Shown: positions 1 to 8,640 of the stretch, piece after piece | Numbering within the stretch: the first letter of the stretch is position 1 | Layout of the letters: the number at the start of each line of letters is the position of its first letter | NCBI GenBank assembly: GCA_963744345.1 | Contig: CAVUTD010000010.1 | Coordinates: forward strand, 1-64,000 | DNA length: 64,000 nt | DNA from: DASTFP01 sp963744345 | Lineage (GTDB): Bacteria; Verrucomicrobiota; Verrucomicrobiia; Chthoniobacterales; Terrimicrobiaceae | Reading direction: 5' to 3' | Program-made: the position numbers and the translations under genes | Notes under the pieces: model-generated | Told to the model about the DNA's origin: nothing | The model's input: the letters and a program-made list of their open reading frames with translations, nothing else | Databases searched by the model: none

Positions 1-57
1 TCTGACGGCAAAGGCACCCTCTCGTGGAGCATGTTGGACGCAAATCCAACAGGTTGA
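1..57 (+). CDS. possible 3' end of an upstream gene (18 codons)
   Basis: The first 18 codons in frame 1 are open and end at TGA (55-57). The encoded peptide is ordinary in composition, but it is too short to identify. It may be the tail of a gene that begins outside the window, or chance. Confidence 0.2.
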   Translation, partial: SDGKGTLSWSMLDANPTG

Positions 58-305
58 TCCCTGCACCGGAGGTGGACTATTGATTGACATGGTTCGCAGG
101 TTCTCCAGACCGACTTGCGACGCCATGCCCGTCTTCATTTGCGCGCTTTGGTCCTCGGGTCTCTTCGCATGCTCGGCTGCTACGGAGCGCCTACTTGCGA
201 GTGCCGCATTCCAATTTGGTTCCGATCAGAATCACTGAGGGAGCGCCAGAAGAGCAGTGACGGTTTGAAGGGTTGAACGACTACATCTATTGTCCAGACC
301 CGACG
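58..305. other. intergenic, no feature recognised
   Basis: About 250 bases lie before the MFS gene. I see no RNA gene, no strong sigma-70 pair and no repeat copy here. The promoter of the downstream transporter presumably lies in this stretch. Confidence 0.3.
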
Positions 306-1961
306 ATGGAACAGCAATCAACTTCGACTTGGTTTGCACTTCGAAACCCGGTGTTTTGTCGCTTATGGCTGGCGAGCGTAGTGTCCGGCACATTCGTCTC
401 AGCCCAGGATGTGACTGCGACGTGGCTGATGAATGATCTAGGCGCCTCGTCGTTCTCGCTCTCCCTCATGGCAACCGCTGCGTCCGCGCCATTCTTCCTC
501 TTCACGCTGCCAGCTGGTGCCATTGCCGACATCGCAAGTCGGCGCGCTCTGATTGTGAGTGCTGTGATGTGGCAAGGTTTCTGCTCCGCCCTTCTCGCGG
601 TTGGTGCATGGACAGCAGTGATCAGCCCCAATTTTGTGCTTGCTTGCATCTTCGCCCTCGGCATCGGACTTGCCTTTGGTGCCCCGATTTGGGGTGCCAT
701 TGTTCCGGACGTCGTTAGTAAGGAAGAGTTGCCCTCCGCGGTCACCCTGGGAGGGGTCCAATTGAATATGTCCGGAATCGTGGGTCCTGCTCTCGGAGGT
801 TTTCTGGTGCCGCTGCTGGGCGCACCACTTCTCATGTCCTTCAATGCGCTGACGTTTCTCGTCGTCGCTTTGCTCGTATCTTTGTGGAGACCTCGCCAGA
901 AGCACTCGATAAGGCTTCGGGAAAATTTCGGCGAATCGTTCATGAATTCGCTGCGGTACGCTCTGAACTCCCAGCGTATGAAGATCATCCTTTTCCGAAA
1001 TTTGTTGTTCTCGCTTGTGATTTCGGTCGTGCCGGCGCTCTTGCCTGTGATCGCCCTCAAAGAATTGCAACTTTCCGCTGCCCAGCTGGGCATTGTCTTT
1101 ACGTGCGTGGGTATCGGATCATTGGCAGGAGCGGTATTCATTCTACCGTATCTCAGGCAGCGGATCTCGCCCAATGCAATCACTTCGATTTCGATGGTGA
1201 TCTTGGTCATTGTGCTGCTCGCGATGGCCTTCATCCGTCAACCGCCCGCTTTGATGGTATGCGCAACGCTGGCTGGCGTGGCCTGGTCGCTCGCGGGATC
1301 GGAGCTTTGGGTGGCTGGGCAACGCGTGATGCCGGGGTGGGTTCGTGGGCGGATGAATGCAATCCAGATCATGTTAGGTCAAGGCGGCATCGCAATCGGC
1401 GCGGTCTTACTGGGAACAGGAGCAGCCCAACTGGGTCTCGATCTTACCCTTTCGGCTGCGGCTGTTCTAGCTCTTACTGTGTTGGCCCTCGGGCATCGAT
1501 TCTCCATCGACTTCGCCGCTGAAGCGAGTGTTGATGCCGCACCGCTCGATCACCAACACGATTTCCCGGTCGTCCCGGAACATGAGGACGGGCCCATCAC
1601 AGTGACAATCGAGTACGCGATTGCCAGTGAGGATCGAGAGCAATTCCGAACTTTGATTGAAGAAGTTCAGGCTACCTGCCGACGCAACGGCGCGTATCAG
1701 TGCCGGATCGACGAAAGCCTGGACCAGCCCGGCTTATTCCGTCTGGACTATATGGTATCTACGTGGGCTGAACATCTTCGCATGAACATGCGCATGACCG
1801 TGGATGAGACGCAAATATTCCACAAAGCCTGGGAGCTTCACGCAGCAAACTCAGAACCGATAGTGCGCCATTTTCTTTCAATCCAGAGATCTCTCGAATT
1901 GCACGGCCTTGGCTTTAGCGGTCCCACCTTTGGGCATACCGGTCGAGGTCGAGTCTGGTAG
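306..1961 (+). CDS. MFS_3 (EntS-like) exporter
   Basis: Probable major facilitator superfamily exporter of the MFS_3/transmembrane secretion effector group (EntS-like), in the inner membrane. The first ~410 residues contain about ten to twelve hydrophobic segments, with the N-terminal 'LRNPVF..LW' and 'WLMNDL' signatures of this family. The last ~120 residues form a soluble domain with a conserved 'RxDYMVSTWAEHLR' stretch, typical of the MFS_3 C-terminus. I chose ATG 306 because the family starts a few residues before 'ALRNPVF'. An in-frame TTG at 273 would add 11 residues and has a purine-rich stretch too close to it. Substrate unknown. It stands alone, with 390 bp to the next gene. Confidence 0.88.
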   Translation: MEQQSTSTWFALRNPVFCRLWLASVVSGTFVSAQDVTATWLMNDLGASSFSLSLMATAASAPFFLFTLPAGAIADIASRRALIVSAVMWQGFCSALLAVGAWTAVISPNFVLACIFALGIGLAFGAPIWGAIVPDVVSKEELPSAVTLGGVQLNMSGIVGPALGGFLVPLLGAPLLMSFNALTFLVVALLVSLWRPRQKHSIRLRENFGESFMNSLRYALNSQRMKIILFRNLLFSLVISVVPALLPVIALKELQLSAAQLGIVFTCVGIGSLAGAVFILPYLRQRISPNAITSISMVILVIVLLAMAFIRQPPALMVCATLAGVAWSLAGSELWVAGQRVMPGWVRGRMNAIQIMLGQGGIAIGAVLLGTGAAQLGLDLTLSAAAVLALTVLALGHRFSIDFAAEASVDAAPLDHQHDFPVVPEHEDGPITVTIEYAIASEDREQFRTLIEEVQATCRRNGAYQCRIDESLDQPGLFRLDYMVSTWAEHLRMNMRMTVDETQIFHKAWELHAANSEPIVRHFLSIQRSLELHGLGFSGPTFGHTGRGRVW

Positions 1962-2350
1962 CTGCCAGGTGCTCTTCTTTCCCAGCTTGAGGCTCCTACT
2001 TACTTAGAACGCTAAGACGCAATTCATTAGCCACGCAAATTCTTCAGGCCTTCGCAATTTCTTCGCCGAGGACGACCTCGCCCGATCGTGCGTTAGACAG
2101 CTCACGAGAATTCATGAGCTATTGTGTCGGCAAACGCCAGTGCGATTGAGGGATGAGTGGGCCGCGACGGATTTGAGCACCACGCGCGATGAGCGCAAAA
2201 TTGTAAGAGCGAAGCCACTTCCGTGGAGCGCGTCCGGCGACCGCCGGACAGGACAATCCCTCCCTCACCGGGACGGCTGATAGTTGAGAGTTGAGAGTTG
2301 ATGCGCGCTCTTGGCATTTTCCGGTGCAAGTGAGAAATTAGTTCACTGTC
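1962..2350. other. intergenic with GTTGAGA repeat
   Basis: About 390 bases without a convincing gene. It contains a short tandem run of the GTTGAGA motif (2283-2301), which recurs in other spacers of the window, and imperfect inverted GC-rich stretches near 2240-2260. The promoter for the downstream sensor kinase should lie here, but I see no consensus pair. Confidence 0.35.
2283..2301. repeat. GTTGAGA short tandem repeat
   Basis: Nearly three consecutive copies of a 7-base GTTGAGA unit. Related runs occur at 6419-6440, 18957-18985, 20873-20900 and 23930-23997, always between genes, so this is a dispersed intergenic microrepeat. Confidence 0.6.
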
Positions 2351-5300
2351 GTGAAGGAAAACGCATCTCCCGACTTTCCAGTAGTGGGCATCGGCGCATC
2401 GGCCGGCGGAATTGAAGCACTGAAGCGATTTTTTGAACACATGCCGCCCGACAGCGGGATGGCTTTCGTCATTATCGTGCATCTCTCCGAAAGATACGAG
2501 AGTAACCTGGCCGAAATTCTCCAGAAGGCCAGCGCCATGCCGGTGACCCAGGTCACAGCAACTCGTAAGGTCAAGCCGAATCAGGTTTACGTGATTCCTC
2601 CTGCGAAGCAACTCACAATGGCGGGCGGTTCAATCAGGGTCACCGAAGCAGAACGCGTTAGTGGTCGACCAATGCCCATCGATCTCTTTTTCCGCTCACT
2701 GGCCGAGGGCTATGGACGCGAGTCGGTCGCCGTCGTTCTCTCTGGAACTGGCTCGGATGGTACCTTGGGATTGAAGCGGATTAAGGAATGCGGCGGCATC
2801 GTCTTTGCACAAGACCCTTCAGACGCGGAATACGACAACATGCCGCGAAGTGCTATCGGCACCAAGCTGGTGGACATCGTTCTGCCCGTGGCCGAGATGC
2901 CGAGCAAGCTCGTTTCCATTCGGCAATTGGCCGAAAAGCTCGAACTTCCTGAGGAGAAGCACCTACCAGAGACCGAGATTACCCTCGCTGATGCCCTCGG
3001 AGAGGTGATCACGCTGCTCAGAATCCGCACTGGACATGATTTCTCATGTTACAAGCGTCCCACCTTGTTGCGGCGGATTGCGCGGCGCTTGCAAGTCCAC
3101 GAACTCGAGAATGTATCGGCTTACCTCGACCTTCTTCGTGAGCAACCCGACGAGGTGCAAGCCTTGTTGCGAGATCTGCTGATCACGGTAACCAACTTCT
3201 TTCGGGACAAGGAAGCCTTCCTCTCCCTGGAACGAGGAGTCGTTCCGCGACTCTTCGCCGGCAAGACATTCGCGGATACAATACGGGTCTGGATTTGCGG
3301 TTGCGCGACCGGAGAAGAGGCTTATTCGATCGCCATTCTTTTCGATGAGTTCGCTGCAAAGCTTTCAGACGCGCCGAAAGTGGAGATCTTTGCCAGCGAT
3401 ATCAATGAAGAGGCCATTCAGCATGCGCGCGATGGACGTTATGACGAGACGATCGTCACGGATGTGCCTGTCGAACACTTACAACGCTATTTTGTTAAAA
3501 AGAGAGATAGCTATCTCATTTCAAACAACTTGCGAGAGAAAGTTCTTTTTGCGGGGCATAACATTCTTCGGGATCCTCCCTTTTCGCGGCTCGATCTCAT
3601 CGCATGTCGGAATCTGCTCATCTATCTGAACCGAGAGACGCAGGAACGACTCCTGGAGTTGTTCAATTTCGCACTGCGCCACGAAGGGTTTCTTTTTCTT
3701 GGATCGTCGGAATCTGCCGAGAACGTGCCAAGGCTTTTTGCGTGTATCGACAAGAAACATCGTATCTACAAATCAGTTGGATCGACTTCAAAGCCTCCCT
3801 TACCGCTGACAGATGGCAAGTGGGAGATCAACGTGACGGATGAAAAACTCAGCGGTGACCAGAGAGGGATGTCCTTCGGCGCGATTCACCACAAAATCGT
3901 CGAGGAATACGCGCCGCCCAGCGTGCTCATTAATGAAGAATACGACATCGTTCATGCGAGCGAGAACGTCGCACGTTTTCTGCGCTTCGCCGGCGGAGAG
4001 CCTTCGCGCAATCTGCTTAAAGTTGTGCATCCAGCATTGCGGCTAGATCTTCGCGCCGCCCTGGCAATGGCAAAGCAAGAAGATCGCCAAACCGAAGCTC
4101 GACATGTCCCGGTCAAACTCGAGAAAGAGGACCGAATGGTCGATTTGATCGTTCGATGTAAACGGCTTCCGGAGCTAGCGAGGACCTTCTTTCTCGTTAT
4201 CTTCGATGAAGGCGGGTCTTCAGTGGGGGACCAGACCGGGAGATCACTCACAGGACTCATTGCCGATGACGAGGCGATGAAAATGGTCGTCGCGCGCCTG
4301 GAAGACGAATTGCAGGAGAGCCGCAATCGGCTGCGCGCCTCAGCTGAGCAAAGTGAAACTTCGACCGAGGAGTTGAAGGCCTCCAATGAGGAACTCCAGG
4401 CCATCAATGAAGAATTGCACTCGGCTACCGAGGAGCTTGAAACAAGCAAGGAAGAACTCCAATCACTCAACGAAGAACTAACGACCGTTAATCAAGAACT
4501 GAAGGAGAAGGTGGATGAGGTCAGCCGGGTCAATTCTGACCTGCAGAATCTGATGCACTCCACCGATATCGGCACGATCTTTCTGGACCGCGACCTCCAA
4601 GTCAAACGCTACACTCCGCGCGTCGAGGAACTCTTTAATATTATCTCCTCGGACATTGGGCGCCCCCTTGAGCACGTGACGCATCAACTTGACTACGAAA
4701 ATCTGTCCAAGGATGCCGCGGAAGTCCTGCAAACCTCGCAATCGCTCGATCGGGAAGTCAGTGGTGGCAGTAATCATGGTCATTATCTGGCGCGGATTTC
4801 ACCATACCGCACCTCTGAGAACCGTATCGATGGCGTGGTGATTTCATTTGTCGAAATCACGGAGCTGAAACGTGCGACCGACACGCTGCGCGACAGGGAG
4901 TTGATGCTTCGCATGGCACAGGATGCCGCCAAATGTGGTGTGTGGACTTTGTTCCTCAAAGACGGGCGCGCCTGGTGGTCTGACGAATGCTACCAGGTGC
5001 GCGGGGTGGAGCCAGGCTCGGTGGAAATGACCATGAACAACTGGATCCACGGCTTTCACGCCGAAGAAGGCCAGCAAGTGGAAATGGCCATTAAGCATGC
5101 GGTGGAAAACCACACGGAATACAACTTCGAATCAAAAATCATCCTCCCTTCCGGCAAACCGCGCTGGTTAATGGAAGTTGGTCGGGGCGTTTACGACGAG
5201 CAGAACGAACCAATTCAGATATCCGGTATTACTCTTGATATCACCGAACGCATCGAGGGAAGAGAAGCGCAGGCTCAACATCTGGCCGAGCGAGCGCGTG

Positions 5301-6433
5301 ACGCCGAAGTCCTCAAGCAGGCTGATCGCCACAAGAACGAGTTTCTGGCGACACTTTCGCACGAACTGCGCAACCCTCTGGAAGCTATTCGGATGTCCCT
5401 GCCGCTCTTGGAGAGCAAAGACGATCGAGTTTACGCCCAGAGCGTCATTAGCCGGCAGGTAAACCAGATCATTAACCTGGTGGATGATCTCTTGGACATT
5501 TCCAGAATAGCCCAGGGAAAAATCACTCTGCGGAAAACGCGCTTTGAGCTTGCTGAGGCGATCAATTTTGCCATCGACACCAATCGCTTTCTTACTGAGG
5601 AGCGAAACCAGCGGCTTCTCGTTTCGCTGCCGGAGCAACCGATCTACGTCAATGGGGATTTCACTCGGACTTCTCAAATTTTTCTTAACCTTCTCAACAA
5701 CGCGGTAAAATACACGGATCCCGGCGGGACCATCTGGCTCACGGCTCGCCATGAGAACGGCCAACTTACCGTCAGCATCAAAGATACTGGAATCGGCATT
5801 GAGCCGCAGAAGGTGCCACAGATCTTTAACAACTTCATTCAAATCGAGAAGAAATCACCACCTTCAGGAGGCGGTTTGGGAATCGGATTGGGACTGGTGA
5901 AGAAGTTGGTCGAACTGCATGAGGGCGCGATCACCGCCCTCAGTGAGGGACTTGGCAAAGGATCAGAGTTCGTGGTCCAATTGCCAGTGGATGCCGATCA
6001 AAGCGCGATTGTCATCCCGGCAGCGGACCAGGCGCAGAGTGCCCGTCGCGCAAGGCCTTGCAGGATTTTGATCGTCGATGATCATGTGGATTCGGCGGAA
6101 ACCCTCAACCTCCTCCTCACGCATAGCGGGTATGAGACCTTTCTTGCGCATAATGGCAAGAGCGCCATTCAAGTCGCTAAGGAGCATAAACCGGAAGTTG
6201 CTTTGCTCGACATCGGTCTTCCAGATATGAATGGCTATGAACTCGCGCGCGCGCTCCGCGAAATGCTCCCGGCCATTCGATTGATTGCAATTTCGGGATG
6301 GAACCGGGAAGAAGATCGGAAACGTTCCGCCGAAGCTGGATTCGACTACCACATCGTCAAGCCCATCGATTTAAGCGAGATTCGCCGGCTACTATCCGAA
6401 GGTCAATGTGAGCAGTCGAGGGTTGAGAGCTGA
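2351..6433 (+). CDS. CheB-CheR-PAS-histidine kinase-receiver hybrid sensor
   Basis: A 1360-residue multi-domain signalling protein. In order: CheB methylesterase (about 10-185; 'GASAGG' serine, 'HLSERY' histidine, 'GSDGT' aspartate all present); CheR methyltransferase (about 205-475; SAM loop 'CATGEEAYS' near 315); a Glu-rich coiled coil (about 650-735); two PAS domains (about 740-835 and 850-965); HisKA with 'SHELRNP' near 1000; HATPase with an 'N..NNAVKY' N box near 1113 and the 'DTGIGI' and 'GLGIGLGL' boxes; and a C-terminal receiver (from 1237; 'LIVDD', 'LLDIGLPD', 'VKP'). All catalytic motifs look intact. The start is GTG 2351, placed just before the conserved 'VVGIGASAGG'. No chemoreceptor or CheA lies nearby, so it probably acts as a stand-alone sensor, as CheB/CheR-kinase fusions often do. 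Ligand and output unknown. Confidence 0.93.
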   Translation: MKENASPDFPVVGIGASAGGIEALKRFFEHMPPDSGMAFVIIVHLSERYESNLAEILQKASAMPVTQVTATRKVKPNQVYVIPPAKQLTMAGGSIRVTEAERVSGRPMPIDLFFRSLAEGYGRESVAVVLSGTGSDGTLGLKRIKECGGIVFAQDPSDAEYDNMPRSAIGTKLVDIVLPVAEMPSKLVSIRQLAEKLELPEEKHLPETEITLADALGEVITLLRIRTGHDFSCYKRPTLLRRIARRLQVHELENVSAYLDLLREQPDEVQALLRDLLITVTNFFRDKEAFLSLERGVVPRLFAGKTFADTIRVWICGCATGEEAYSIAILFDEFAAKLSDAPKVEIFASDINEEAIQHARDGRYDETIVTDVPVEHLQRYFVKKRDSYLISNNLREKVLFAGHNILRDPPFSRLDLIACRNLLIYLNRETQERLLELFNFALRHEGFLFLGSSESAENVPRLFACIDKKHRIYKSVGSTSKPPLPLTDGKWEINVTDEKLSGDQRGMSFGAIHHKIVEEYAPPSVLINEEYDIVHASENVARFLRFAGGEPSRNLLKVVHPALRLDLRAALAMAKQEDRQTEARHVPVKLEKEDRMVDLIVRCKRLPELARTFFLVIFDEGGSSVGDQTGRSLTGLIADDEAMKMVVARLEDELQESRNRLRASAEQSETSTEELKASNEELQAINEELHSATEELETSKEELQSLNEELTTVNQELKEKVDEVSRVNSDLQNLMHSTDIGTIFLDRDLQVKRYTPRVEELFNIISSDIGRPLEHVTHQLDYENLSKDAAEVLQTSQSLDREVSGGSNHGHYLARISPYRTSENRIDGVVISFVEITELKRATDTLRDRELMLRMAQDAAKCGVWTLFLKDGRAWWSDECYQVRGVEPGSVEMTMNNWIHGFHAEEGQQVEMAIKHAVENHTEYNFESKIILPSGKPRWLMEVGRGVYDEQNEPIQISGITLDITERIEGREAQAQHLAERARDAEVLKQADRHKNEFLATLSHELRNPLEAIRMSLPLLESKDDRVYAQSVISRQVNQIINLVDDLLDISRIAQGKITLRKTRFELAEAINFAIDTNRFLTEERNQRLLVSLPEQPIYVNGDFTRTSQIFLNLLNNAVKYTDPGGTIWLTARHENGQLTVSIKDTGIGIEPQKVPQIFNNFIQIEKKSPPSGGGLGIGLGLVKKLVELHEGAITALSEGLGKGSEFVVQLPVDADQSAIVIPAADQAQSARRARPCRILIVDDHVDSAETLNLLLTHSGYETFLAHNGKSAIQVAKEHKPEVALLDIGLPDMNGYELARALREMLPAIRLIAISGWNREEDRKRSAEAGFDYHIVKPIDLSEIRRLLSEGQCEQSRVES

Positions 6434-6465
6434 GGTTTGAGGCACGCGCCATCAGCAAAACTGTA

Positions 6466-6519
6466 GAGGCGGTCTGTGACCGCCTAAATAGAAACCATAA
6501 CGACGGCCACAGGCCGCCG
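6466..6519. repeat. REP-like palindromic repeat pair
   Basis: Two GC-rich palindromes, 6466-6484 (GGCGGTC..GACCGCC type) and 6502-6519 (ACGGCC..GGCCGC type), lie in opposite orientation about 18 bases apart. The second resembles the palindrome at 15460-15484, so this is a dispersed REP-like family. It follows the stop codon of the sensor kinase by about 30 bases and could act as a terminator. Confidence 0.6.
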
Positions 6520-6728
6520 CTATAGTTCCTGCCACACGATTATTGGAGCAAGCTAGCTACAACTCACGCGTAAAGAGGAGTGATGCAGAGCAAGAGCAAC
6601 AGGTCGACGATGGCACAAGAGCGCTGAGGAGCGCGTCGCGCTCGCCGTGCACTCATCCAACATCGTTTCGTTTAGCGCCCGATGGCGCTCCTTGATAAAA
6701 CGAGAACGGACAACGCCCGGGCAAGTTC

Positions 6729-6813
6729 AGCGCCGACGGCGCTGCTTCATCACGAGCCTGGGGCAACGCCCCAGGTATAGAAGGCGCCTCAGAGAAGCGC
6801 TGAAAGCGCGATC
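6729..6813. repeat. 85-bp three-hairpin dispersed repeat, copy A
   Basis: Three successive stem-loops: AGCGCC..GGCGCT, then CCTGGGG..CCCCAGG (6757-6775), then GCGCT..AGCGC. The same order, spacing and largely the same bases are found at 19065-19149. It lies in a spacer and shows no coding potential. Confidence 0.75.
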
Positions 6814-6971
6814 CGCGACGTGCACCGCGCCAAATATAGTGCTGCCCAAGCCCGTGTTTCGCCCGCGAAGAAATATCGCTTGCCGTTGGACGGAACAGAT
6901 CGCCGCCATTCCTCATCTGCCACAAGAAGGTCGGGAATTTCTTCCGCGAACGGTGTAGAGGTCTGTTCATT

Positions 6972-7877
6972 ATGCCGGCGATGCGCCAACTCAGAACGGG
7001 AGGGCGAGACAAGCGACCGCTCCTGGGCGCCCATGTCTCGACCAGGGGCGGAATTGCATCTGCCATTGAGCGCGCTTGCGCGATCGGCTGCACAGCGATG
7101 CAGATCTTCGTGAAGAACAACATGCAATGGTTTGCGAAGCCTCTCGATAGCACCGAAATCAAGGCCTTTCGGGAGCATCCGCTGCGCCCCTCTTTACGCT
7201 GCGTTTTTGGCCACAGCGGATACTTGATCAATCTGGCTGCCAGCAATGCCGCTTTTCACCAGTTCTCGATGCGTTCCTTACGCGAGGAACTCGTGCGGGC
7301 AAACCAGCTTGGCCTTCCTTTTCTCGTGCTGCACCCTGGCGCGCACATGGGCCGCGGCATTGAGGCTGGACTCGAGAAAGTCGTGGCGAGTCTTGACGCC
7401 GTCTGCGACCTCGTTCCTACGGGGGAGACGCGCATTGCCTTGGAGACGACCGCCGGCCAGGGTTCGTCGCTCGGCCGAACCTTTGAGGAACTGGCATTCA
7501 TCCTCGACCGCTGTCGCGAGCCGGAGAGGTTCTGCGTCTGCATCGATACCGCGCATCTCTTCGCAGCTGGCTACGATCTGGCCAGCGACGCGGGAATCAC
7601 GCGGACGTTCGCGCAATTCAAGAGGCTCATCGGCTTCAGACAGCTCGCCGCAATTCACATGAATGATTCGAAGGCCGAAGCCGGTTCCCGCGTCGACCGC
7701 CATGAACACATCGGCAAAGGAAAGATCGGCTTGAACGCATTCCGGTTTATCATGCGTGATCCTCGCTTCCGCAACATTCCCAAAGTCCTGGAAACGCCCA
7801 AGGGAAAGGACATGGCGGAAGATGTTGCCAATCTCGCAACCCTGCGCTCGCTCTGGCAAGAATCCGCGCAGATTTGA
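6972..7877 (+). CDS. nfo: endonuclease IV (deoxyribonuclease IV)
   Basis: AP endonuclease of the Nfo/Apn1 TIM-barrel family, which cleaves at abasic sites during base excision repair. It has 301 residues, slightly longer than usual because of an N-terminal extension before 'LLGAHVS'. The trinuclear zinc ligands expected for the family are visible: His21 (GAHVS), His in 'FGHSGY', His in 'LHPGAH', Glu in 'ALETTAGQ', Asp and His in 'CIDTAH', His in 'IHMNDSK', the 'DRHEHIG' pair, and Glu near the C-terminus ('LETP'). The gene looks intact and stands alone. A short relic matching the 'KRLIGF..LAAIHMNDS' part of this protein lies 21 kb away at about 29273-29325. Confidence 0.95.
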   Translation: MPAMRQLRTGGRDKRPLLGAHVSTRGGIASAIERACAIGCTAMQIFVKNNMQWFAKPLDSTEIKAFREHPLRPSLRCVFGHSGYLINLAASNAAFHQFSMRSLREELVRANQLGLPFLVLHPGAHMGRGIEAGLEKVVASLDAVCDLVPTGETRIALETTAGQGSSLGRTFEELAFILDRCREPERFCVCIDTAHLFAAGYDLASDAGITRTFAQFKRLIGFRQLAAIHMNDSKAEAGSRVDRHEHIGKGKIGLNAFRFIMRDPRFRNIPKVLETPKGKDMAEDVANLATLRSLWQESAQI

Positions 7878-7881
7878 CCAG

Positions 7882-8304
7882 CTAGATCACGCCCGACCTC
7901 TGGAGTCCATGCCGCGAGGATTTTGGAAGAGGAGGATTTGGAATACGAAGATTTATGAAATGCCCTATGATATTCACCACATTTCCGTATTCCCCCTCAA
8001 ACTGATTAAAATGTCTTAGCTCAAGTTCAACGATAAACATCGAGCCTCCTAAGGGAGATATGGACTTCACTAATTCGTCATTGTTGATCTGTTCTCTGGC
8101 AATCTTCTGAAATTCTTCTCGACTACAGCAAGATTGCTTCCTCGAGATCGACAGGGCTATACACGGCAATTTGTACGATTCCAGAGCCTCCCGCTCGTTT
8201 CTCTCTTCTCTCCAACTACGCACCACCAACTTGTACAACAGGAAGCAGCCGAATAGAACCGCAGCGGTATATCCAATAATATACAAGACTTCAGGAGGAG
8301 TCAT
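7882..8304 (-). CDS. small membrane-anchored hypothetical protein
   Basis: An open frame of 140 codons whose first ~28 residues form a good transmembrane helix ('VLYIIGYTAAVLFGCFLLYKLVV'-like), followed by a basic stretch and a soluble domain without recognisable motifs. It is convergent with nfo, with a 4-base gap. No clear Shine-Dalgarno sequence precedes the ATG. I do not recognise the family. The hydrophobic N-terminus followed by charged residues supports a real protein, but only moderately. Confidence 0.45.
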   Translation of the reverse strand: MTPPEVLYIIGYTAAVLFGCFLLYKLVVRSWREERNEREALESYKLPCIALSISRKQSCCSREEFQKIAREQINNDELVKSISPLGGSMFIVELELRHFNQFEGEYGNVVNIIGHFINLRIPNPPLPKSSRHGLQRSGVI

Positions 8305-8640
8305 GATTCACTTTATCCGGGAGAAATGTATATCAAGTCCTGACTTCTTCTACCGCGAGCAGGCCCCGAAGCGGAAGCGGACTAGCTGTGCGTTGTCTCT
8401 TCATGGCGCAACGTGCTCTTGAGGCTTTTCTGTCGCAAGGGTTGCAGATCTTCCCGCGGCGGCAAGTCGCCTCCGGAAAGGGCCGCGCTGGCCGATCCAC
8501 CAATTGGGGTAAGTCGTCCATATTTCCTGTGATCGCAGGCAGGGAAAGAGACGTCGACGCGAGAGTGGAAGAACCTGGGCTTGGCGGACGTGAACCGTCT
8601 CCAGTTGCCGCAAGTTCCAAACTTCGGAGCGTTCCTCTCC
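8305..8640. other. intergenic, nothing recognised
   Basis: About 335 bases between a hypothetical gene and the 3' end of the ATPase-phosphatase gene. Short open frames exist on both strands, but none has coding character. No terminator-like T-run hairpin is obvious. Confidence 0.3.

Larger units (their letters stand above)
6434..6971. other. repeat-rich intergenic region
   Basis: About 540 bases with no credible gene. They hold two REP-like hairpins (6466-6519), an 85-base three-hairpin repeat (6729-6813) and a partial copy of its first stem (around 6673-6690). The hairpins just after the kinase gene may also terminate its transcript. Confidence 0.6.

Noticed and set aside
287..1234. Long minus-strand open frame opposite the MFS gene
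   Set aside because: It lies fully opposite a well-supported transporter, has no family motif and a shuffled composition; it is an antisense shadow.
2102..2611. 169-codon minus-strand frame in front of the sensor kinase
   Set aside because: Overlaps the kinase start on the opposite strand, contains no motif, and includes a repeat run.
8303..8422. Plus-strand AGGAGGAG followed by ATG at 8303
   Set aside because: The purine run looks like a ribosome site, but it is the antisense of Pro codons in the minus-strand gene, and the 39-codon peptide has no protein character.
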